From the NCBI GenBank assembly GCA_002286855.1, contig NRSV01000050.1, forward strand, positions 193,345 through 257,344: a DNA stretch of 64,000 nucleotides. The letters are read 5' to 3'. The notes beneath the pieces were generated by a model, which saw nothing but the letters and a program-made list of their open reading frames with translations, was not told the DNA's origin and made no database searches. The DNA is from Bipolaris cookei (Eukaryota; Ascomycota; Dothideomycetes; Pleosporales; Pleosporaceae). The translations under genes were made by a program, and so were the position numbers. Shown one piece after another: positions 35,544 through 43,916 of this stretch. The stretch's first letter is position 1, and each line of letters begins with the position of its first letter.

Positions 35544-36167
35544 CATCCGCGAAAACCAACCCAAGAGTCTTGACACCAGAAGTCTTATATTACTTCCACT
35601 CAAGATCCTACTCTTAACAAGAACAACTCTTCGTACGGCAAGATAGTTAAGCCATAGTGAACCACTTCATCAAGTCGGCCTTGCAAGCTACGTTCCCAGT
35701 CTGTGTCAGCGAAGCATGAGACATTGCTCACGCCAACCACGACTTTTGGGTCGACGGGTGCAGGGGAGTCGGATGTACACATGCCCTGCTTTGTATCTGG
35801 GAGCTCTCTAGCACTGGTATAAGGCAAGCAAGAAGACATTATTGTTTTTTCATTAGGAATTTTGTCGAGACACCCGAAACCCGGCGTACAACCCATGAAT
35901 TTATCCAAACGCACCAAGTGGTTTTCTATACTAGAAGTTTCTCACTGTCACGGTAACCACCGGGTTACCATAACACCTGGATTCTGCTGCTGATTGGTTG
36001 AGTGCTACCGAGGTACTACACGTACGCTAGCCACCCATGATATATATTCTGTTGACGAACTTCTGTTCTGATTCCTTACGCAACGTCTTGAGTCTTCACA
36101 GATAGTGTACGTAGCAATTCACTAACGCTTCCCAAAGCTTTTGGATTTGTGCTCCTAGCATCTTGTG
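35544..36167. other. spacer with LTR-like fragment
   Basis: A 105-codon minus frame (35600-35917) has no family features. The stretch from TGTCACGGTAACCACCGGGT (about 35946) to about 36124 resembles a short Copia-type LTR by its start and length, but the ends are not clean. Confidence 0.3.
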
Positions 36168-36332
36168 ACACTTGGCTCGGTTAAAGTCTTGGTAAGCAAG
36201 GATGACCTCCGTGACTATAGAGGAGCAGGCGTCAAGCGCACCCAGGTAACTGCTATTGAGTGCATTAGTGCCGATGGTAGGTCACTGCTCCCTCTCATCA
36301 TCTGGCCAGCTTCAACCCATAGAAGCAACTAA
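36168..36332 (+). pseudogene. Fot1/pogo transposase fragment
   Basis: A 54-codon stretch translates as GSVKVLVSKDDLRDYRGAG, then VTAIECISADGRSLLPLII and WPASTHRSN, ending at TAA. This is the segment between the first and second catalytic Asp of pogo-type DDE transposases. Sequence before and after it no longer reads as transposase, so this is a small relic. Confidence 0.7.
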
Positions 36333-36963
36333 CGTCCATCCCTATGTAACGGGACACCCTGCGTGGCGGGACGCTACAGACACTCCCCAGCACAACATAC
36401 GCAAAAACAGGCTAGAAGAACAGATATTCTCGGAACATTAGCCTTAAGCTACGAAGTATAGTCTCTTCTAGCATCTTTTAGAAGCAGGCTCTACTTACCG
36501 TGCAATACAACAACTTGGTATAAGCATCGTGCGATCGCCTCACTTTGGCTGGCAGTTAATGCGTTAAAAGCTCATGCATCTTGTTCAAAGTCCGTCAGCC
36601 TACAGCTTATTCTATCATTATTCTATCCCGAGCATTGCGTTTGAGTTCGAGAGGTTGAGGTGCTATTGTGCTAATTCTAAGTCCGCCTGCTAGATGTGCC
36701 TGATGAAGAGGCCCCGCACACTGAGCTTAAAGTAGCTTAGCGGTAACGTATCGCTGCTGACGCTAGATCTGTGGCTGCGTGGCTGTGTGGCTGTGTAGCC
36801 GTGTGGCTGTAGGGCGCTTTTACCAAGCGCTTCAGGACACCCGAAAACCAGGCGGAATTGCTTGGCGTACCCCGCCCGAGATGGTACCGAATATCTGCCT
36901 TGACCGAAATTCTACGTACACTTCAGAACTATAACATCTCTGAAGCTTCTTTTGGGGCATGAC
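36333..36963. other. spacer with 8-mer tandem repeat
   Basis: No gene is seen. At 36771-36810 five tandem copies of an 8-mer (GTGGCTGY; one copy GTAGCCGT) lie in the upstream region of the HET-domain fragment. Confidence 0.5.
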
Positions 36964-37374
36964 ATGGACTTCTCAACAGACAAGGGAATTCATCGACCCC
37001 TTACTGAAGACCACATCCGTCTTTTAACCCTTCGGCCAGGATTATTGAACAACCCCATTTACGGCGAGCTTGAACACGTTTCCCTTAGCACTAAGCACAC
37101 CTATGAAGCCTTATCGTACGTCTGGGGAGACGCCAGTGATACTTCGTCTATGATTCTTGATGGGACGTTATACTCTATTACAAAAATTTTAGAATGCGCA
37201 TTAAAGTATTTGCGTTCCAAGGAAGCACCGAGAGTTCTCTGGATCGACGCTATCTGCATCAATCAAGATGACCAAGACGAGAAGTCAGAGCAAGTACTCG
37301 GGCCCAACGGCTGCTGTAGCAGAATTTCAATGAAATTGCCCGTGCTCCGCACGGGCCGATCACCTCAACGATAA
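36964..37374 (+). pseudogene. HET-domain gene, truncated
   Basis: HET domains are found in fungal heterokaryon-incompatibility (non-self recognition) proteins. From the ATG at 36964 the frame reads DFSTDKGIHRPLTEDHIRLL, then YEALSYVWGDAS and VLWIDAICINQDDQDEKSEQ, the first two conserved HET blocks. At about 37298 the similarity stops abruptly and continues into unrelated sequence (LGPNGCCSRISMKLPVLRTG) to a stop at 37372-37374. The third HET block and the rest of the protein are absent from this window. The junction coincides with the edge of the next mobile-element region, so interruption by insertion or deletion is likely. Confidence 0.8.
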
Positions 37375-37989
37375 TGATCACCTCAATGATAACCATATAT
37401 TTGAACCGAAGATTTAAGCCAAACAGATAACTATAAGAAAATAATATTTTAATTCTAGGAATTGAGGATATATTATCAAAGCACTTTCTAGTCAGATATT
37501 ATCGAGATTGGACTATTGCAGTAGCTGCTATCGTCGCTATCGTCGCTATTACTTCCATCAATTTTACTATCCACTATAGCTTTATAAGCCTTTTTAAATA
37601 GTAGTATCAACATCAATACACGATTCTGTAGAAGTAGATTCTGCGCAATCTTCTTGAGTATACTAAGTAAAGCGTTCTGGGTTCTGTGACAGCGTGGTAG
37701 ATAGTGGAGCTGTAGTGAGATGGTGGCTCGTGAGTTTCGTATATGGATCGACAAGTTGACGAACATTATACGCCACCCACATAGCTGGCGTACAATCTGT
37801 TGTTATAGTGCCCTCACGATACTTAGAGCTGCTATCTTGAAGTATCCATTCCCACCTGATTGAAGCCTTAGTGTTGTAGTTATTATCATCAGCGTTTGTG
37901 TTTCACCAGCGCGCAACATCGCGCTGTATCGTGATACCGCCCGCTATACGCTTCGTATATTTAGGAAGATACGTCTCCATTTATTGAAA

Positions 37990-39649
37990 ATAATTGTGGC
38001 CTCACGAAGTCATTTCGTAGCTATTTCCACCTCAAGACGAGCAAGGTCATTGACCTGGCGCTGCTGCACCATCTGCCGCGCGTCTTCGGCGTATATTACG
38101 CCGCCTTTGCTCTCTACAATCCGCTTCTTACGACGCCACGAAGGTGACGGATCACATCAGCCGCGACCTGACGAGGGAGGTGTTGATAGACCACGGCGCG
38201 AACAAACGGCTGTCGCACGCGTAGGTGCGGTGAGAAAATGGAGGTTTTTGTTTGTTGCACGCGTACGTGCGGTGAATTGATGAGTGTATTGTGTGTCTTG
38301 TATGTATGATCTTCTTCTTGTCCTTTGATGTTGTGCTCTCTACAACTGTCTTTTGTACACGACCATTGCAGGGGCTTGTTACATGTAGAATATCGACATA
38401 CATCGGCTGTAGCCCATGCCGATATATCCTGGCATAGTGTTGGCCGTAATTCATGCCGATATGTCCTGGCATAACATCGGATGTAACTCATATCGATATA
38501 TCCTTGCATAGTCTGCGACAACGGCTCTTGTAACTCGATCTGTCGCACTGTTTTTGGTGTATGCCAAGTAGCGTCGCCAGGCTTGGGATTCTCGGGTTCT
38601 GGTGTTGCACCTTGTGATTGAGGCCGCCGCACCAGCTGTGCTGTCTCTAGGTCGATCTTGACACGGTGAAAGCGTCGCATAGGCGCTCGAGATGGTGATG
38701 AGACGAGCGGAGGCGGCGAGGATATATCAAGAGGTGTACCAGCGCGCTATGTATGCGGTAGTGATGGTGTAGCTGAGCGGTCACTATTACTAGAGTAGCA
38801 ACCTTCTTGGATGCGAAGATGCGCTAACACAATGTCAGGTTTGTACGGCATTATGCCTGTACGGCGCCAACCTGAGCAGATTGTAGACTTTGTAAACGTT
38901 AAGCGCCGGATCTCCTCTATTGTAGCCATGAAGTCGGCCTTGTTGATGTCGCGCAAGCCTGTACGAGAGGCGTACTCCAGCGCCTTGCCGTGATACCACT
39001 TAAGCGGTTGAAAGCAGCCCGCATCTAGAGGCTGGAGGAGGTGGGAGGGCAAAGAGCTGTATCTTGTTGTCTTCAGCAAACTGACAAAACTGCTTCGTAT
39101 AGTGAGATTTATGCCCATCTATCAGCAATAAGCGCCAAGCTCCATGGCGACTACGGCTTGTCACTTTGTTAAAGTGTTGAATCCAGGCGTATGCAAGTTT
39201 GTCGTTACTATAACCACTATCGGACACGCCTACAAGATACCCATTAGGTAGATCTACGATCCAATGCTCCATCACAGTAGCAGCTTTGACAATGATAAGA
39301 GGCGGAACAACCTCGCCTGTGGCCGGATACACTCAACAAGGGTGATAAGCTCGCGATTGTTGGCGCTGTGGATAAAGACCGTACATCCATTTTTGGTGTA
39401 TAAGTACTGCTCTTTTACAACACCAATACGGCAGCCTGTCTCATCCATATTGTATATATCTTCAGGCAAGATACCGCGCTCGTCGATAATGTGAGGGGCT
39501 GCGCAAAGGTTGCCGATGTCTGGTAACAAGATTGTATTCGATAGAGAACTGAGCTTCTGAGCTACGTAGCTATCTATATACAGTGCTAGCTGCCCCTGCA
39601 CAATCGAGTCGATAAGACCTAGTCGCTCCGGTTGTCGGTCAGAGCGCAC
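37990..39649 (-). pseudogene. pogo-type transposase, frameshifted
   Basis: The pieces run in order on the minus strand. DIYNMDETGCRIGVVKEQYL holds the first Asp (39649-39272). GVSDSGYSNDKLAYAWIQHF and WRLLLIDGHKSHYTKQFCQF hold the second Asp (39332-39000). SHLLQPLDAGCFQPLKWYHG and GWRRTGIMPYKPDIVLAHLR follow (39118-38747). A C-terminal basic segment KKRIVESKGGVIYAEDAR lies near 38110-38000. At least two frameshifts separate them. The DNA-binding N-terminus is missing. The segment between 38680 and 38120 contains a minisatellite. Confidence 0.75.
38403..38513. repeat. about three imperfect 37-bp tandem repeats
   Basis: Each unit contains ATGCCGATATATCCTGGCAT or a close variant, with ATGCC and GGCAT arms that are inverted to one another. 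The repeat lies within the coding part of the broken pogo transposase. Confidence 0.8.
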
Positions 39650-39669
39650 CGAGTCTCGGCGAGACTCGG
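39649..39669. repeat. perfect 10-bp inverted repeat, 1-nt centre
   Basis: CCGAGTCTCG, then G, then CGAGACTCGG. It sits exactly where recognisable pogo transposase sequence begins, just outside the LINE piece. Confidence 0.85.
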
Positions 39670-39750
39670 AGCTCTAGGTGGCATCCGGATTTTAGGAGCA
39701 GGCCGAGATTCCATCGAGGTACAACACACCAACTAGGCTCTAGCCTATCA

Positions 39751-41795
39751 CACCCCTAGCCACTTGATCGTATCTTTGTGGTAGATTTTCTCCTTACTAG
39801 GGAGCTCTAGAGGTATTTCCTTTCTTTTTTTGTTTTTTGTAAAATGGATTAGTTCTGTTTTCGCTGTATCGAATTCGATGGCTAGTTCTTTTCCTTTCGC
39901 AACTAGTTTCTTTACCTCCTGCTGGAGTATCTTAACTTTTTTCTTAATAGACGTTGAGGAGGTTGTAATCGAGATGTCGTCGATGTAGGAGAACTGAAAT
40001 CCATCTATTTGGTGGAATAAGTCTCTAACGTAGATGAGGAAGAAGATTGGAGATACTGGGCTGCCTTGTGGGATGCCCGCGTTAATCTCGCTAAACTCTT
40101 CTATTTAGCCGTCAAAGGCGAGCCTTAGAGATCTATTCGATAGAAAGGTCTTAGCCCAAGTGATCAGGCTGATAGGTAGGCCTAGTCTTTTTAGTGTACC
40201 TAGGAACTGGTTGTGCGAAACGTGGTCGAACGCTCCTTTTACATCTAGAAAGACTGTTGATGTTGTGTAGCCTTTTTGTTTTTGGTGCTGGATTTGATCT
40301 ACGAGAAGTAGAGCTGCGTCTATAGCTGATTTCTTTAGTCTCCCTCCCATCTGCGAGTCGTGTAGGAGGTTTGTGGTCTCGGCTAGGTAGCCGAGTCTCT
40401 TAGCTATAATCCGTTCTATTACTTTCCCTAAGCAGCTTAGTAGAGTAATTACTCTATAAGCCTTTGGGATAGAATAGTCGGGTTTGGACGGCTTCTTTAG
40501 AATTGCTCCTGTAGCTCTTCTCCAGCAGGTGGGATGGTATCCGTAGTTGAATAGCAGAGAGTAAGCTTTGAAGAACGTATTTGGCTGAGCTTGGTAGGCA
40601 GCTGTGATAATTTCCTGTGATAAAGCGTCTGGGCCTGGTGAGCTACTTTTAACTTGATTAGAACACGCGCGTTCTAGTTCGGTTATTGATAGTGCTGGCC
40701 ACTCCCACTCTTTCTCTTGGTAGTTGTTGAAGCTTGGTGGTACTGTACTAGGGGCGGAGGGAATAGTGCTTTTCGAAAGGCTCTACACTTTCCTTTAAAA
40801 GAGGTTTCTAGCGTCTCTCCTTGGATAGGAGGGATTCTTTCTACTCTCTTTTCCTTGGTATAGTCCATAGCTTTAAAGATGGATTGTGCGTCTTCTTTTT
40901 CTAGGAAGTTGTTCCAGTGCTCTCTTTTCGCTTTCTTAATTGCTGTTTGGTACGTTGTTCGCGCTAGAAGGAAGTCTCTTTTAATGAGATAGGCTTCCTC
41001 TATAGAAGTAGCTTGAAATTGTTGCGCGAACGTTCTTTGGCAATAAGATACCTTTTTTCTTAGCTTAGTTAACTCCTGGCTCCACCAGGGCTTTGCTTTT
41101 GGCCCTTGTTTTAGCTGTGGAATAGCTTTATCTGCAGCTTGTTGGATTACTAACGTAACAGCTTCTCCAATTGCTTCTAGTTGCAACTTAAGCTCGTTGT
41201 CTTGGCCTAGGAGTAGGTTTCTTGAATCTGCTTTTCTTGGTTGGTTGATCTGATCTAGGGATTGTAGCGCTAGGTTGCTCTGGATAGCTTTGTCCAGCTC
41301 TTCTCTAAATAGGTCCCAGTCTGCCCTTTTCGTATTGTATCTTGTTCGGCTAGCAGGGTTATTAACTAGGTCCTTTGTTGTCTGGATTGAGAAGAGTATT
41401 CCATGGTGATCAGATCCAGGTTCTGTTGTAGTTTGCCAGTCTTTTACTTTGTCTTCTAGATCAGGGGTAGCGATAGATAGATCTAGTGTTGTTTCTCGTG
41501 ACATATTAGGTCTAAAGAAAGTAGTAGCTCCTGGCGTGTTGAGAAGGCTAAGGTTCTGGTCTTCTATCCAATCTGCTAATAGCTGGCCGTCTTGGCTAGT
41601 TTTACAGCCTGGGTCCCACCAGGGGTGGTGCTCGTTGGCGTCCATTAGTAGTAAGGTAGATGTTGGTAGCCGGGTGTTTGCGAGTATTCTTTGAAAGGTT
41701 TTTATATTTTCTTGGTTTTTTTGGTTGGATTTCATTATTACTCTCGTTGTGGTCAACTCAAATTGTACTTTCTTACTAGTATCTTTACTTAACAA
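39751..41795 (-). pseudogene. LINE endonuclease + reverse transcriptase, broken
   Basis: The endonuclease part (41795 to about 40740) shows STLLLMDANEHHPWWDPGC, RETTLDLSIATPDL and the catalytic GSDHHGILFSI. A frameshift in a C-run near 40755 moves the frame to WEWPALSITELERACSNQV. Reverse transcriptase blocks follow: SSSPGPDALSQEII, PKAYRVITLLSCLGKVIER, TVFLDVKGAFDHVSHNQF, INAGIPQGSPVSPIFFLIY and the active-site FSYIDDISITTS, ending at IKWLGV. A TAA stop in FDG*IEEFS fits a CAA-to-TAA change. The endonuclease N-terminus is missing. Confidence 0.85.
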
Positions 41796-41908
41796 GATTG
41801 TTACTTGTTAGTTTATAGCAATATAGATTAGTGTTTGTCAAAACCTCCGGTTACATTCATAATTACTTGCTACTACGAATCGCCAGACAACTCTCACGGA
41901 GCTAGTCA

Positions 41909-41916
41909 CCCATTCC
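41909..41916. repeat. target-site duplication CCCATTCC (left)
   Basis: Eight bases identical to 42116-42123, directly bordering the 199-bp inverted-repeat element. Confidence 0.9.
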
Positions 41917-42115
41917 CATACTTGGGAACAAGCAAGCGTGCTTGCTTGCTTGCTTGTTACGCTTGGTTGCTAATTTAGAGGAGCCCGCTTGGCTTGCACT
42001 TAATTGGTGAAGGTTTATAGAGAGGCGCTTGCCTTGCCTGAATAGGCAAGCAACCAAGCGTAATATGCAAGCAACCAAGCAAGCGTGCTTGCTTGCTTGC
42101 TTGTTCCCAAGTATG
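41917..42115. mobile_element. 199-bp MITE, hAT-like
   Basis: Terminal inverted repeats begin CATACTTGGGAACAAGCAAG at the left, with the reverse complement at the right. Both ends continue into (GCTT)n tracts and GTTGCTTG-type motifs. The flanking 8-bp duplication CCCATTCC is the length made by hAT transposases. There is no coding capacity. Its ends do not resemble those of the 28-33 kb hAT element, so another hAT family probably mobilised it. Confidence 0.88.
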
Positions 42116-42123
42116 CCCATTCC

Positions 42124-43447
42124 TACTCGCTCTAACCCGGATCGAGCTCAGAGAAGTATTAGCACCAAACCCCGTGTAACATCAGGCCTGCAGGAAAATC
42201 CTAGGATCCTTTAGAACCTCACCTGCTATATCTAGCGAGGTGGAAGCGGCTCTATACCCTCCTAGAATTAGACTTAACGCCCTGCGTCAATACGCCTTTA
42301 GAGCAAGGAAACTAGCTCATAACCACCCCCTTAATATTGCTACCTCTAGTAATCAAGGAAAGCAGCTAGAACGTATTACTAAATCCATCTCAACAGCTCT
42401 ACCCACCGATAGTGAGAAGATTGAGCACCACGCGTCTATGCCATGGAGCTCAGAAATCCTCTATAAGACGAATATATCTAAGAAGTTAAAAATCGAAGCA
42501 AAATTACACAAGGAACAACTAGAAGACAAATATTTCTTCTCCATCTACTCAGACGCCTCAGCTACGAATAAAGGCAAGGATATAGGAGTAGGAGTAGCTT
42601 TCTACAAAGGAGCTAGTCTCATGGCTTAGGAAAAAGTCAACATAGGATACAACCAGCTAGTCTACAATGGAGAACTAGAAGGCATTACCCTAGGCCTAGA
42701 GAAAGCTATCGATCTAGTAGACGACTGTCTAGAAGTTAAAGTATATGCAGACAATCAGGCTGCAATACTTAGACTTAAAACTGCTTCTGATAACCCAGGA
42801 CAAGAGTGGCAACTTAGATGNNNNNNNNNNNNNNNNNNNNNNNNAAAGGCCTAACACCCACGATCTACTGGGTACCAGGCCACGAGGACGTTATAGGAAA
42901 CGAGAAAGCAGACACGCTAGCAAAGGAGGCGACAAAGCTAGATCCTAGCTCTAGTAGGACTAGCTTAGCTGTTATAGGCACACGAATAAAACAGCTAGGC
43001 GAGCGAGAGTAGCTGAGCTCTCTAGAACAATATAGGAGAAAAGCCATCGCTCTGAACCCTAACACCTATGCTGCAAAGTACAAGTGGAAGACCAGAAAGC
43101 AGATCACCACTCCTCCTACTAGTAGAGAGACCTCTAGCGCCTTCTTCCAGCTTAAGCTAGGCCACTGCTACCTTAGAGATTTTCTCTACAAGCGAGGAAA
43201 AGTAGACTCTAAAGTGTGCCCCTGCAACTATAGAGCTACGCAAGACGCTGCACATATCCTCCTTAGCTGCACGCTATACAAGGAGGCTAGGAAGAATATG
43301 CAAAAGGCTAGCAAGGACCCCCTATCGTTAGCTTTCCTACTAGACACGAGCACAGGCATACAGGCTACTATCGCCTTTATTGAGGAAACTAGGGCCGCAA
43401 CACAGGCCTGGTACAAAGGAAACCTTGAGAACTGGGGCAACACCTAA
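42124..43447 (+). pseudogene. LINE RNase H and C-terminal zinc-knuckle part, broken
   Basis: The frame reads LLALTRIELREVLAPNPV, a stop, CRKILGSFRTSPAISSEVE and ALYPPRIRLNALRQYAFR (RT connection). RNase H follows: FFSIYSDASATNKGKDIGVG, a stop after SLMA, VYADNQAAIL and IYWVPGHEDVIGNEKADTLA. It ends with the LINE knuckle KVCPCNYRATQDAAHILLSC. The three in-frame stops are consistent with CAA or TGG codons altered by transitions. Twenty-four Ns (42821-42844) lie inside the RNase H domain. Confidence 0.85.
42821..42844. other. assembly gap, 24 Ns
   Basis: Undetermined bases lie within the RNase H coding sequence of the LINE. Flanking protein (NPGQEWQLR, then KGLTPTIYWVPGHED) suggests a missing piece of a few tens of residues or fewer. 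Confidence 0.95.
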
Positions 43448-43674
43448 ACACTAGGTGCCCTCGCCCTACACCCAACCAACCTCTTACCCCCCCTCTCTCT
43501 CTCTTTTCCGCTAGACCCCCTACTACCCCCCGTTACACTAGGCTACGAGCCTCACCTCGATTTAGATAGCTCCTCCCTCACCTACGCCAAATTGATAAAC
43601 CCACGTAGCTACCTGCAGGCCTTCAGCCTGCACGTCTTATATAGCCCTCGGGCTGAAACAGGACGTTAATCAAC

Positions 43675-43689
43675 AATAATAATAATAAT
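43675..43689. repeat. (AAT)5 tail of the LINE
   Basis: Five AAT units end the 3' untranslated part of the plus-strand LINE piece and mark its 3' terminus. Confidence 0.8.
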
Positions 43690-43916
43690 ATAGCTCGGCT
43701 GATATTGGGCGGTGCCAAGTCATGTGACCTAGCGTCCTCATGACATGTGATCGGAGTATTTTCAACATAAATAATAATCAAAAACCGTCTCATTTTAGAA
43801 ACCCTTTAATTGAAAACACTTACAACCACACGCCATGCTAAACGGATAACATTTTTTTGGTTCAAGCCATCAACAATGAAAGTGAATGTAAACGCCATCC
43901 TACTTCCACAAAAGCC

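Larger units (their letters stand above)
37298..39669 (-). mobile_element. degraded DNA-transposon region
   Basis: The left edge carries GCCCGTGCTCCGCACGGGC, a perfect small hairpin near 37340-37360, followed by AT-rich sequence. The region contains a broken pogo transposase (37990-39649). From 37440 to 37990 there is a second minus-strand coding remnant of unknown type, with pieces such as TYLPKYTKRIAGGITIQRD and TTDCTPAMWVAYNVRQLVD. No matched terminal repeats were identified, so the true limits are uncertain and two elements may be merged. Confidence 0.5.
39751..43689. mobile_element. Tad-like LINE with inverted 5' part
   Basis: The left piece (39751 to about 41822) encodes endonuclease and reverse transcriptase on the minus strand. 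The right piece (from about 42124) encodes the connection region, RNase H and C-terminal zinc knuckle on the plus strand and ends in (AAT)5 at 43675-43689. The left piece stops at KWLGV, just after the RT palm, and the right piece starts a little further along the same protein. This is the arrangement produced by twin priming. A 199-bp MITE sits at the junction. Confidence 0.75.
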
